From positions 7,027,886 through 7,091,885 of the forward strand of contig CM053800.1 of NCBI GenBank assembly GCA_028671895.1: a stretch of 64,000 nt of DNA. Direction: 5' to 3'. Positions within the stretch are counted from its first letter, which is position 1. Each line of letters begins with the position of its first letter. A program made the translations under genes and the position numbers. Below the pieces are notes generated by a model. It saw only the letters and a list, made by a program, of their open reading frames with translations. It did not search any database and was not told the DNA's origin. This DNA comes from Oenanthe sinensis (Eukaryota; Streptophyta; Magnoliopsida; Apiales; Apiaceae). This document shows positions 1 through 9,874 of the stretch, in pieces.

Positions 1-51
1 ATTTCCAGATTGAATACACCGATATTTTAATGATTTTTTTAAACAGTTTTT

Positions 52-214
52 CTAGTATGTGCCAAGGGCACACTATAAGGGATGATGTGTCAAAATTTAA
101 TTGGCTCATATCTATTAATGATAATGTATGCACAAAAATTCTCACAAATAAAATGATGTCATCTCATAAAATTCTCATGTAAGTGATTAGTGTGTACTCA
201 TGGACACATACTAG
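52..214. mobile_element. MITE-like element with terminal inverted repeats
   Basis: The left end reads CTAGTATGTGCC. The right end, reverse-complemented, reads CTAGTATGTGTCC. The next bases inward also pair loosely (GGGCACAC against GAGTACACAC). The interior is AT-rich and non-coding. I cannot fix a target duplication, so the superfamily is open. A related right end (CACACACTAGAAAGAC) recurs near 20415-20432, which suggests a small family. Confidence 0.5.
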
Positions 215-825
215 AAAGACCCATTTTTAAAATCAAAATTGAATACACCACTTGAAAGTTTATTGTTCTAATAAGGCCAGAATTAATAATCTATCAGGTG
301 AAAAAAAATCCATATAGTACTTCGCTAACACCTTATAACTTATAAGCAGAGCGGGAAGCAATAGCCAGGCCGGCCCTTAGGGCAAACGATACAGGCTATC
401 GCAAAGGGTATCTATTCTTGAGGGACAAATTTTTTTGGAAAATATCTGAGGTATAGATTGGAAAAAAAAATCAAAAATATTTAATTGGTTATTACAAGTG
501 AGCAATCCATTATCAGGGAGCAAATTTTTTTAAAAAAATATATATTTAAGGTATAATTTGAAATTTTCTTTTAACAATTAAACTAGTTATTTCAAGCTAA
601 AAATCAAAATAGCTGATTAGAAAAAAAACAAAATAGACATATTTTAATTAATAAATATAAAAAGGGGCATATTTAATTGAACCTATACAATTATAAATTA
701 AATGTCATATTCTGTTCTAATACTCAAATTCCTAATATAATATATAGAAAGGGAGGAAAGAACCTTCGAGTTTCAGTGGTTCAATCCTTACAATATTGAC
801 GATCTCACAAATATGAAACATACTC

Positions 826-1341
826 ATCCGGTGCAAAATGTTTGTTCTTTATTTATTTATGAACAATTTCAATTTATGTTGATACATCACTTCAATCTAG
901 GTTTGAACAATTTCAAACGCATGAGTAAACTTTTGGGTTTCTAATTAATTAGACAAATCTAAAGTACACAAGTGATGATAATCGGAAGGCTTCTTGCATG
1001 AATCTTGAAGAATTTTTAAATCATGATTTTGTTTTCGATATTGATGGGAATACTTGTTTCTCGAGTTAAGAATTATAAAAGAATGTTTATCTATAGAAGT
1101 AAAAAAAATGATTGATATGTTGAACTTTTCGAAGAGTATGTAAGGTTGTTATCCAACTGAACAATTGCTTATAGGATACTGTTAACTATTATGGTTACAG
1201 TGGGCTTATGTAGAACATAGTTTTTCAAAATTGAAGTTGATTAAGTCGTATTTTAGTTCTAGTATGTTGTAAGAACGGTTGAATGGATTGGATATGCTAG
1301 CAAATTCTAATTATAATTTTGAAGGTTTGATTAATGAGTTT
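826..1341 (+). pseudogene. hAT transposase C-terminal region (broken), left fragment
   Basis: Translated piecewise in shifting frames, this stretch resembles the C-terminal half of plant ZMYM/TTF-type hAT proteins. It contains a region resembling RFEQF and FGF, then a Leu/Glu-rich stretch, then a hAT-dimerisation block with SFSKLKLIKSYF followed by ERLNGLDMLA. Several stops and frameshifts interrupt it. The N-terminal zinc finger and most of the catalytic region are absent. The last codons end in NEF at the retrotransposon insertion, and the ORF resumes at 12529. Confidence 0.7.
1337..1341. repeat. Target site duplication AGTTT (left copy)
   Basis: AGTTT lies directly before the TG of the 5' LTR and is repeated at 12524-12528 after the CA of the 3' LTR. 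Removing the element and one AGTTT restores a continuous hAT reading frame across the junction. Confidence 0.92.
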
Positions 1342-2750
1342 TGTTAGTGGACTTTTTGTCCACTATATACGTTCCAATTTGGCTTAAATTGATCGCTAGT
1401 GCCCAAGTATTTAGTGTCTTTTGATGTGTTTTATGTTTTTGGTGTGCAGATTCCCAAGCGAAGCAGAATTGATGAATATTTGCATAAATTGGTGGTACAT
1501 GAGCTAGGAATTCAAGGGAGAAGGGTCAAGGCTTGAGTTGAGACCAAGAGAATGTGAGACGACTCGTTAAAGAAGCAACGAGCAAGGAAAATCATTTCCG
1601 GGCAGAAAGGGCAGGCGCGCCCTCCCCTCTACAGGCGCCCCCGCGCTCTATTAATGAGGCGCGCCCGCGCTCCTTGAGGCGCCCCCGCGCTCCAGCCGAC
1701 TCCAGTTGCTGATTTTTTTTTGCAGTTTGGTCCGTTTCGAAGCCCAGAAAGCAGCAAGCCCATGGATCATTGTTTTTATGTAACCTAGTATAAAGACATT
1801 AGGATGATTATTATTTTTTATCAAGCAATTAAGTAAGCAAGTAGGTTGTTAGTATCGTACAAGAGGGCAGAGTACTTTGTGAGCCGTCAAGCTAGTTTCT
1901 TTTGTAATTTTCATCACGTGGATTTTCGGTTGTTTCTTTTACTCTTGCAATTAATATCAGTAATTTATGCATAATTGTTTATTTTACTATGTTTTCAATT
2001 GAACCCATGATGTCGGCTAGTCCAATTATGGGCTAAACGTTATCATGGGGTTTTAATGGATTTTTCTATCGATTCTAGATATTGATTATTTTTATGCCAA
2101 AGTGTGTGATTGTTATGGATATCCTAGTATGGTTAAGCTTATTCATTGTAAATGCGTCGCGAACATTTATGATTGTTTGTTGAACCCTCGTGAATGCGAA
2201 AGTGGATCTAGGGTTTAGAACATGCCATGCTAGCATAGGTTTTTGCATGTTAAGAGCATGTATTAATTTGTGGTATAATTCTAACAGTCTTGCACTGACT
2301 ATGTGACCTTATGGATGCTTGTGCTTAAGCCATTATGTTTTCAATCTCTATAGACATATAGGGACTAATCGTAGTGGTTGACTATTTGACTTCTATCAAT
2401 TGTGGATGTTCATTAGGATGGTATGCGTACAACGAAAGTTGGCGTTTATCAGTTTAGAGGGTCTGATCAGTTATCATCACTTTCACATGCTAGGTTGAAA
2501 AGGCATAAGATTCTAGATGAGATAGATTATGAAGTTAAAATCCCATGTTTATTTCATATAAGTAATTCGTTAAGTTTTAATTAGTAGTGTAATCAAAACT
2601 CCAATTGTTATTTTCTTAGCAGTGAAACTTAATCATACTCTGGTGTATAAGTGAACTAAACGTAAGCAAGTCGAGTCTATGTGGGAACGAATCCTACTTA
2701 TTATTGTATTACTTGTGACCACGTTCTCTTGCGTGAATAAAGTGTGAACA
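1342..2750 (+). repeat. 5' LTR of the Athila-like element
   Basis: The LTR is 1,409 bp, starting TGTTAGTGGAC and ending GTGTGAACA. A GC-rich block at 1612-1693, with repeats of the type GGCGCGCCCGCGCTCC, stands out in the AT-rich surroundings. A TATA-like AGTATAAAG lies near 1789. It matches 11115-12523 with single-base differences only. Confidence 0.95.
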
Positions 2751-2756
2751 AGTTTT

Positions 2757-2774
2757 TGGCGCCGCTGCCAGGGA
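2757..2774 (+). other. Primer binding site, tRNA-Asp type
   Basis: TGGCGCCGCTGCCAGGGA starts six bases after the 5' LTR. It resembles the tRNA-Asp-complementary PBS common in plant Athila/Tat elements, with about two mismatches from the form I know. Confidence 0.8.
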
Positions 2775-2893
2775 CTCGGTTCATTGTTTTGCTTAGTTAA
2801 TGTGCTTATCATCAGTGGTCATTAGATATCACTGACTGAGATTTGTTACTAATCGTTCTTGTTTGCTACGTGAATTCAGGTAATTGATCGTGT

Positions 2894-4459
2894 ATGCGTA
2901 CGCGTTCTCAAGCGAGTAAGAAAGAACTGGAAGAACATTTAGACGAAGAAGGGGGAATTGCAGTTCCGGAAATTGAGCCAGAAATAGTGATGGGGGATCT
3001 AGTGAAATCTCTTAAGGATTACTCTCAACCGAAGATCAATGACATTCAGTCAAGCATTGTTAGGCCGACTATTGCAGCTAATAATTTCGAAATCAAGTCG
3101 GGCACAATTCAAATGGTTCAGAATTCTGTGCAGTTTGGGGGTTCACCTGCTGAGGACCCTAATATGCATATCAGAGACTTCATCGAGATCTTTGATACCT
3201 TCAAAACCAACGGGGTTTCTGAAGATGCTATAAAACTGAGGCTGTTTCCATTCTCTCTACGAGACAAGGTAAAGAGCTGGTTGCATTCGCTGCCAGCAGG
3301 TTCTATAACTACTTGGGAGGATCTCGCACAAAAGTTTCTGACTAAATTCTTTCCTATGGCTAAGACGGCATCCATGAGGAATGCTCTTACGCAGTTCAAT
3401 CAACATTCTGGAGAAACGTTGTGTGAAGCTTGGGAAAGGTATAAAGAGATGCTTCGAAAGTGTCCCCATCATGGGATGCCAGATTGGATGGTCATTAACG
3501 ATTTCTATAATGGATTGAATCATTCACGACCTATGCTTGATGCAGCATCTGGAGGAGCTCTTTGGGCCAAGAGCTATGAAGAAGCTTATGACTTGATTGA
3601 AATGATGGCTGCCAACGAGTATCAGAATCCTACTCAGCGATTGCCGCAGAGTAAAACTGCAGGTGTTTTTGAAGTGGACGCTGCCACGGCTATAACAGCT
3701 CAACTACAGGCTTTATTTATAAAGGTGGACGCGTTGTCCAAGGCAGGAATTCAGCAAGTCGCTATGGTTTGTGATCTGTGTGCAGGTGCTCATGATACAA
3801 CTCAGTGTGCTATTTCTAGCGATTCAGCGTATTTGGTCAGCAACTTTCAGAAGCATACACAACCGACACCTAATACATATCACCCCAATAACAGGAATCA
3901 TCCTAACTTCAGTTGGAGCAACAATCAGAATGCCATGCCGCAACCATCGCAAGGTCAACAATTCGGAACAAAGCCTTTCAACAATTCTGTTCCTCAACAA
4001 TCTTATGCACCAAGACAATCATACAACCCTCCTGGTTTCCATCAACAACCTCAAGGAGGACAAGGGCATTCAAATGAAAAGTCAGAGATGGAGGAACTGA
4101 GAATGATGTATAAGAGTCAAGCTGTGACACTGAAAACGTTGGAAAATCAAATTGGTCAACTAGCAAATGCTCTTCTAAACAGACCTCAAGGACAATTACC
4201 AAGTGACACAGAGGCTAACTCAGGCAAGAAAGAAAGCAAGGAACAAATACACGCTATTAAATTGCGTTCTAGAAGGGTTACGAACAATCAGGAGGTCGAA
4301 ATTCCACAAAACGAAGAACGTCAGCATTCTGGGCAGGAGGTGGAGAGCGGGCGCGCTTCCTCAGGCGCGGGCGCACCTCACCTTACTGCCGGAAGGGGAT
4401 TTTCTGCAGAAAAAGTTGCGCAGGAGGAGCCGATCAAGAAAAAAATGAATGATTCATAG
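2894..4459 (+). CDS. gag: Retrotransposon Gag polyprotein, Athila-like
   Basis: This 521-residue ORF encodes the structural protein that would package element RNA into cytoplasmic particles. The retrotransposon Gag domain spans about residues 94-205 (RDFIEIFDTF, KVKSWLHSLP, WEDLAQKFLTKFFP). A zinc-knuckle-like motif C-x2-C-x3-H-x4-C lies at residues 293-306. A Gln/Asn/Pro-rich linker follows, and then a Gly/Ala/Arg stretch encoded by a GC-rich block (4345-4378) resembling the LTR repeats. The ORF ends at TAG 4457-4459. The same frame stays open past this stop and runs directly into protease and pol, so the TAG is either a readthrough site or a disabling mutation. The ATG at 2894 is 120 bases past the PBS. 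Confidence 0.9.
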   Translation: MRTRSQASKKELEEHLDEEGGIAVPEIEPEIVMGDLVKSLKDYSQPKINDIQSSIVRPTIAANNFEIKSGTIQMVQNSVQFGGSPAEDPNMHIRDFIEIFDTFKTNGVSEDAIKLRLFPFSLRDKVKSWLHSLPAGSITTWEDLAQKFLTKFFPMAKTASMRNALTQFNQHSGETLCEAWERYKEMLRKCPHHGMPDWMVINDFYNGLNHSRPMLDAASGGALWAKSYEEAYDLIEMMAANEYQNPTQRLPQSKTAGVFEVDAATAITAQLQALFIKVDALSKAGIQQVAMVCDLCAGAHDTTQCAISSDSAYLVSNFQKHTQPTPNTYHPNNRNHPNFSWSNNQNAMPQPSQGQQFGTKPFNNSVPQQSYAPRQSYNPPGFHQQPQGGQGHSNEKSEMEELRMMYKSQAVTLKTLENQIGQLANALLNRPQGQLPSDTEANSGKKESKEQIHAIKLRSRRVTNNQEVEIPQNEERQHSGQEVESGRASSGAGAPHLTAGRGFSAEKVAQEEPIKKKMNDS

Positions 4460-7400
4460 GAGAAAAGCAGTTCAGAGAAAGACAGTGATCACAAGGAAGT
4501 ATTTCATCCTCCACCATTCCCTAAAAGGCTTCAGAAGCAGAAATCGGATAAACAGTTTGCTAAATTCTTGAAAGTTTTTAAGAAACTACACATCAACTTA
4601 CCTTTTACTGAAGCGCTGGAACAAATGCCAAGCTACGCCAAATTCATGAAAGGCATTATATCTAGGAAACTGAAGCTAGAAGAGTTAAACACTGTTGCCT
4701 TGACGGAAGAGTGTAGTGCAGTATTGCAGCAGAAGTTACCACCAAAGTTGAAGGATCCTGGTAGTTTCACTATACCATGCATAATTGGGAATTTGTCGTT
4801 CGACAAATGTTTGTGCGATTTGGGAGCGAGCATCAACCTCATGCCATACTCTATATTCTTACAACTTGGCCTTCCTGAGCCAAAGCCGACCAACATGTCA
4901 CTGCAGTTGGCGGATCGTTCAATCACTTATCCGCGAGGAATTGTCGAAGATGTTTTGGTGAAAGTCGACAAACTAATCTTTCCAGCAGATTTTGTCATCC
5001 TTGATTTTGAAGAAGACAAGAAGATCCCTATCATTCTTGGTAGACCATTCTTGGCAATGGGAAAGACATTGATTGACGTACAGAAGGGAGAACTCACCAT
5101 GAGAGTGCACGATCAGAATGTCACATTCAATGTGTTCAAAGCAATGCAATTTCCAACAGAAGAAGATCAATGCTTTAAAGTAGATGTAGTGGAATCTGCT
5201 GTGCAAGTAAAAATTGAACACATGCTTATGAATGATACACTGGAAAAGGCTTTAAGTGGGGACTTTACAATTGAAGAGGATGAGGTTGAAGAACAGGTAC
5301 AGTCTCTGAATGCTTCTCATTGGCAACAAAAGTTTGATAAACCAGAATCTTTGGGTTTATCTGAATTGAGAGAATCACATCAGCGGTTGAAACCATCTAT
5401 TGAGGAAGCACCGAAGCTAGAGCTCAAACCATTGCCTGATCACTTAAGGTATGCTTCTCTTGGGGAATCATCTACTTTACCTGTGATTATTGCTGCTAAC
5501 CTTACAGGTCCTGAAGAAGAAAAGTTGTTAAGGGTTCTCAGGGAATTCAAATCAGCCATTGGTTGGACTATTGCAGACATAAAAGGAATCAGCCCTGCCT
5601 ATTGCCAGCATAAGATTCCGCTGGAAGAAGGAAGTAAGCCAACAGTGGAACATCAGAGAAGGCTTAATCCACTCGTGAAGGAAGTAGTGAAGAAGGAAAT
5701 TATCAAGTGGTTGGATGCAGGGATTATCTATCCTATTTCTGACAGTGCTTGGGTGAGTCCAGTTCAATGTGTGCCAAAGAAAGGAGGCATGACGGTGGTA
5801 ACTAACGAAAAGAATGAGCTCATTCCTACGCGGACAGTCACTGGTTGGATAATCTGCATGGACTACAGGAAGCTGAACAAAGCTACTAGGAAGGATCACT
5901 TTCCTCTTCCTTTCATTGATCAGATGCTAGACCGACTTGCCGGCCATAAGTACTATTGCCTTCTGGATGGATATTCGGGTTACAATCAGATCTGCATTGC
6001 TCTAGAGGATCAGGAGAAGACAACATTTACATGTCCGTTTGGTACCTTCGCTTTTCGAAGGGTTTCTTTTGGGTTATGTGGTGCACCTGACACTTTTCAG
6101 AGGTGCATGATGGCAATTTTTTCAGACATGATTGGTAAGACAGTGGAAGTCTTCATGGATGATTTTTCAGTATTTGGGTTTTCTTTTGACGAATGTCTAC
6201 ACAATTTTAGCATGGTTCTGAAAAGATGCGTGGAGACTAATCTGGTTCTCAACTGGGAGAAGTGCCATTTCATGGTACAAGAGGGAACTATTCTTGGACA
6301 CAAGGTGTCACGTCGAGGTCTGGAAGTGGATAAAGCAAAAATTGAGACCATTGAAAATCTTCCACCGCCCAATTCAGTGAGAGGAATTCGTAGTTTCCTC
6401 GGTCACGCAGGTTTTTACAGAAGATTCTTCAAGGATTTCTCCAAAATTTCCAAACCTTTGTGTAAGCTATTGGAGAAGGATATTCCCTTCAAATTCGATG
6501 ATGATTGTATGATAGCTTTTGAGACATTGAAGAAGAAGTTGATTTCAGCACCTGTGATCATCGCTCCAGATTGGAATAAACCTTTTGCTATGATGTGTGA
6601 TGCTAGCGATTTTGCAGTGGGGGCTGTTCTTGGCCAAAAGAAAGATAAGATTTTTCATGTTATCTATTATGCAAGCAAGACACTCAATGATGCGCAATTG
6701 AATTACACAACCACGGAGAAGGAGCTGTTAGCCATTGTATATGGCTTTAAAAAATTCAGATCATACTTGCTTGGTACGAAAGTGACGGTGTATACTGACC
6801 ACGCAGCTATTAGATATCTGCTCTCCAAGAAGGATTCTAAACCCCGCTTGATTCGATGGGTTCATCTACTACAAGAATTCGATGTTGAGATCAAAGATAG
6901 AAAGGGGACAGAAAATCAAGTAGCTGATCACCTCTCACGATTGGAAGATCTTGGTAAATCATCTCAAGACAGTACCCTCATCGATGAATCATTTCCGGAT
7001 GAACAGCTGTTTGGAATACAAGAAGAAGAACCATGGTATGCTGATATTGTGAATTATCTGGTAAGTCAAATTGTTCCACCTGAGTTGTCGCCAGCTCAAA
7101 GGAAGAAATTCATGCACGACGTCAAGTGGTTTCGTTGGGACGAGCCATATCTGTTTAAACAAGGGGCTGACCAGGTTATCAGGAGGTGTGTACCATATAG
7201 TGAGACAGACAATATTCTGAGGGATTATCATGCCACAACTTATGGAGGCCATTATGGAGGTGAAAAGACAGCGACTCGTATTCTGCAGGCAGGATTTTAT
7301 TGGCCATCACTCTTCAAGGATGCTCATCAGTTTGTAACCAGGTGTGATCGTTGCCAGCGAGTAGGCAACATTTCGAAAAGGGATGAGATGCCCCTTAATG

Positions 7401-7795
7401 TAATGCTAGAGGTAGAAATTTTTTATGTGTGGGGGATCGACTTCATGGGCCCATTCATTTCATCATGCAATAACCAATACATCTTGCTAGCTGTGGATTA
7501 CGTCTCCAAATGGGTTGAGGTCAAAGCACTTCCAACTAATAATGCCAATGTAGTGCTCAACTTCCTTCACAAGAACATTTTCACCAGATTTGGGACTCCA
7601 AGGGTCATTATTAGCGATGAGGGTTCTCACTTTTGCAATCGGAAGTTCACTAATCTGATGGCAAGATTCAACATCAACCATCGGGTGGTGACAGCATACC
7701 ACCCTCAAACCAATGGCCAAGCTGAAGTATCAAACCGTGAGATCAAACGCATTCTGGAAAAAGTGGTAAGTCCTTCTGTAAGGATTGGTCTTTAA
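4460..7795 (+). CDS. pol: Retrotransposon Pol (protease, RT, RNase H, integrase), C-terminus frameshifted
   Basis: The frame is continuous with gag after its TAG; the first ATG is at 4568, giving 1,075 residues. Counted from that ATG, the aspartic protease motif DLGAS is at 84-88. RT spans roughly 370-600, with VFMDDF at about 528-533 holding the catalytic Asp pair. RNase H follows, with CDASDFAVGAVLG near 678 and YTDHAAIRYLL. The integrase has an HHCC zinc-binding region from about 888 (ending CDRCQR) and DDE core residues in WGIDFMGPF, IISDEGSHF and AEVSNREI. The ORF ends at TAA 7793-7795, caused by a one-base loss around 7776-7781; coding continues in another frame at 7810. The product would copy element RNA and integrate the cDNA, but the integrase C-terminus is lost in this copy. 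Confidence 0.9.
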   Translation, partial: EKSSSEKDSDHKEVFHPPPFPKRLQKQKSDKQFAKFLKVFKKLHINLPFTEALEQMPSYAKFMKGIISRKLKLEELNTVALTEECSAVLQQKLPPKLKDPGSFTIPCIIGNLSFDKCLCDLGASINLMPYSIFLQLGLPEPKPTNMSLQLADRSITYPRGIVEDVLVKVDKLIFPADFVILDFEEDKKIPIILGRPFLAMGKTLIDVQKGELTMRVHDQNVTFNVFKAMQFPTEEDQCFKVDVVESAVQVKIEHMLMNDTLEKALSGDFTIEEDEVEEQVQSLNASHWQQKFDKPESLGLSELRESHQRLKPSIEEAPKLELKPLPDHLRYASLGESSTLPVIIAANLTGPEEEKLLRVLREFKSAIGWTIADIKGISPAYCQHKIPLEEGSKPTVEHQRRLNPLVKEVVKKEIIKWLDAGIIYPISDSAWVSPVQCVPKKGGMTVVTNEKNELIPTRTVTGWIICMDYRKLNKATRKDHFPLPFIDQMLDRLAGHKYYCLLDGYSGYNQICIALEDQEKTTFTCPFGTFAFRRVSFGLCGAPDTFQRCMMAIFSDMIGKTVEVFMDDFSVFGFSFDECLHNFSMVLKRCVETNLVLNWEKCHFMVQEGTILGHKVSRRGLEVDKAKIETIENLPPPNSVRGIRSFLGHAGFYRRFFKDFSKISKPLCKLLEKDIPFKFDDDCMIAFETLKKKLISAPVIIAPDWNKPFAMMCDASDFAVGAVLGQKKDKIFHVIYYASKTLNDAQLNYTTTEKELLAIVYGFKKFRSYLLGTKVTVYTDHAAIRYLLSKKDSKPRLIRWVHLLQEFDVEIKDRKGTENQVADHLSRLEDLGKSSQDSTLIDESFPDEQLFGIQEEEPWYADIVNYLVSQIVPPELSPAQRKKFMHDVKWFRWDEPYLFKQGADQVIRRCVPYSETDNILRDYHATTYGGHYGGEKTATRILQAGFYWPSLFKDAHQFVTRCDRCQRVGNISKRDEMPLNVMLEVEIFYVWGIDFMGPFISSCNNQYILLAVDYVSKWVEVKALPTNNANVVLNFLHKNIFTRFGTPRVIISDEGSHFCNRKFTNLMARFNINHRVVTAYHPQTNGQAEVSNREIKRILEKVVSPSVRIGL

Positions 7796-7809
7796 AACTG
7801 GATGAAGCT

Positions 7810-8319
7810 GTGTGGGCTTACCGAACTGCGTTCAAAACACCTTTGGGTATGTCACCATATCAACTTGTCTATGGAAAAGCTTGTCATCTGCCAGCAGAAC
7901 TGGAACACAAGGCTTATTGGGCATTGCAGAAGCTGAATTTTGATTGTAAAGCCGCAGGGGAAAAGCGGATGGTGCAAATCAATGAAATGGATGAGTTTCG
8001 TCTACAAGCTTATGAGAATAACAAGCTCTACAAGGAAAAAGTGAAAAGATGGCATGATCGTCGGTTGACAACAAAGGTATTTGTTCCTGGTCAATTAGTT
8101 TTATTATTTAACTCTCGTCTGCGATTGTTTCCAGGAAAACTTAAGTCAAGGTGGTCAGGAGCCTTTGTTGTGAAGACTGTGTTTCCACACGGAGCTGTGG
8201 AGATTTATGAAAAGACCCCAGATCAAGCGTTTAAAGTCAATGGTCAGAGATTGAAGCCTTATTTGGGAGAACAAGTAAATCGCGAAGCTGAAGTCGCGAT
8301 TCTGTCTACCTCGGATTGA
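7810..8319 (+). pseudogene. pol: Integrase C-terminal region, displaced by frameshift
   Basis: These 169 residues continue the integrase, starting WAYRTAFKTPLGMSPYQLVYGKACHLP, here given only as the short landmarks WAYRTAFKTP and YQLVYGKACHLP. These are typical just after the catalytic Glu in plant Ty3/gypsy integrases. The stretch ends after a basic GPY-like region (GAFVVKTVFPHGAVE), and no chromodomain follows, which fits Athila. It is in a different frame from the upstream pol ORF. Its own ATG is probably not a natural start. Confidence 0.85.
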
Positions 8320-8737
8320 GGACCTGAAGTAACGTCCGGCTAAATGACGTTAACGATAGCGCTCGTGGGAGGCAACCTACGGCTTGAATGGTAATTTTTA
8401 TTCTTATAAAACAAAAACAAAAACACAAAAACAAAAACACAAAAAAAATCAGAAATTGGACAGTAGCACCAGGGGCGGGCGCGCTCTAGGAGGCGCGGGC
8501 GCGCCTGGGCGACTGTTCCAAAAAAAAATAGAAAAAAGGAAGAAAAAAAAAGAAAAACAGAATTTTTTTATCTTTTAATTAGTTTTTAACACAAACCCAG
8601 CCCACTCTCACTTGTTTAAATAGCCTTGGCATACCCTAACCCTAGCCACTTAGTTACTTCACATCTTTCATTCGCACATATACATACAAATATACACGCA
8701 CTACATCTCATCTCTTCACACATCTACAACTCAACCA
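8320..8737 (+). promoter_or_regulatory. pol-env spacer with candidate internal promoter (TATA plus telo-box)
   Basis: The spacer holds a GC-rich block at 8470-8510 of the same type as the LTR repeats and an A-rich stretch at 8520-8580. It then has a TATA-like TTTAAATA at 8615-8622. ACCCTAACCCTAG at 8633-8645 matches the plant telo-box. A pyrimidine- and A-rich leader of about 90 bases ends at the ATG of the env-position ORF (8738). This arrangement resembles a stand-alone plant promoter with a 5' leader. Whether it is active is inference. Confidence 0.45.
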
Positions 8738-9874
8738 ATGGCACCCAAGAGATCTAGGCGCTCAGGAACCTCAAGTTCTTCTTCGAGTGGGGGAGTTGTG
8801 CCTCAGTTCAATTCACCGGAGGCTCAAACTGAGTTTACACGCTTGATGACCAAATCTGTGGTCAAGGAAAGGGGATTTATTCCGGGTGTTCTTGATGGGT
8901 CTCTGATCGCGATGATTAGTGAGCGCGGTTGGGAGACCGTGTGTGAGGCTGCGGAGGCGATACCATTGAGTATCGTTAGGGAGTTCTATGCTAATGCCAA
9001 GCAAGAGAAGAATGGGTTTTCTGCAGTTCGAGGGTATGTAGTGGATTATACTCCTGCCGCTATCACCAAGGTATTGAATTTGCCAGCACCGCAGGAGGGT
9101 GTGGAAGATTTTGGGTTGAAGAACCATGGGGAGGTTGACCTTGAGGCCATTCTGCGAGATATGACAGTTCCAGGCACTACTTGGAAGCGCATGGCGGGCT
9201 CTATTGAGCCGGTTACCTTTTCCGCCATGGCATTGAACCCGTATGCTAAGGCCTGGAACCTGTTTTTGTGTGCTAATATTGTGCCGTCGTCGCACACTCA
9301 TGAGGTGACCGTGGATCGGGCTATTTTATTGTGGGGGATTCTCAACGGGAGATACATCGACCTAGGCTCCCTAATCCACAGGCACATGATCCGATTTTTG
9401 CAGGGCAGTACCACTGGAGCGATTCTGTATGGCTCAGTGGTTGTTCGTCTGTGTGTTGATGTGGGTATTCACTGGCCGGCGGAGGAACAGTTGCAACTTC
9501 CTGCGAGTGCCATTGATACGGCGGCGATAGCTCGGCTGCCTGAATGGGACGGTGGTGTACCGCATCCCAGAGGCTTAGGGTATATTGTGGGTGGTGACGT
9601 GCCACCTAGACAGCAGAGGGAGGCTAGGGCTGGATCTTCTAGGGCACCGCGAGCTGTGGCTAGTACTGGTATGAGTGAGGCTCATTTTAGGAGGTTGGCA
9701 CGGCGATTGGACGCAGTTGATGATAGACAGAGCCGGTTTGCTGCTGACCTGACTCAGGCTCTCGGTGCAGCCTTTCTGGCTACTGGTGTACAGGTAGATT
9801 GGCCTATTTATGGAGCTGGCACCGTGTATCCACCACCGGATTCACCCGAGGAGGGTGACTCTGCTGAAGATTGA
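8738..9874 (+). CDS. Env-position ORF of the Athila-like element (putative plant transposon protein family)
   Basis: An intact 378-residue ORF in the position of the Athila env-like gene. It has a Ser-rich basic N-terminus (MAPKRSRRSG). A central region follows with KERGFIPG, WETVCEA, VREFYANA, VRGYVVDYTP and KVLNLP, and later IVPSSHTHEVTVDRAILLWG. This pattern is familiar from a domain widespread in plant retrotransposon ORFs and often annotated as a putative plant transposon protein; its function is unknown to me. A helix-prone segment near 315-350 (HFRRLARRLDAVDDRQSRF) could form a coiled coil. I see no clear signal peptide or transmembrane segment, so a fusogenic envelope role is not supported. 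It is the only long ORF of this element without a visible lesion. Confidence 0.75.
   Translation: MAPKRSRRSGTSSSSSSGGVVPQFNSPEAQTEFTRLMTKSVVKERGFIPGVLDGSLIAMISERGWETVCEAAEAIPLSIVREFYANAKQEKNGFSAVRGYVVDYTPAAITKVLNLPAPQEGVEDFGLKNHGEVDLEAILRDMTVPGTTWKRMAGSIEPVTFSAMALNPYAKAWNLFLCANIVPSSHTHEVTVDRAILLWGILNGRYIDLGSLIHRHMIRFLQGSTTGAILYGSVVVRLCVDVGIHWPAEEQLQLPASAIDTAAIARLPEWDGGVPHPRGLGYIVGGDVPPRQQREARAGSSRAPRAVASTGMSEAHFRRLARRLDAVDDRQSRFAADLTQALGAAFLATGVQVDWPIYGAGTVYPPPDSPEEGDSAED

Noticed and set aside
8633..8645. Interstitial telomeric repeat
   Set aside because: Only about two CCCTAA-type units are present; it fits a telo-box near a promoter better than a telomere remnant.
8738..9874. Env-position ORF as a stand-alone host gene
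   Set aside because: It lies between pol and the 3' LTR of a complete retrotransposon with matching LTRs and target duplication, so it belongs to the element.
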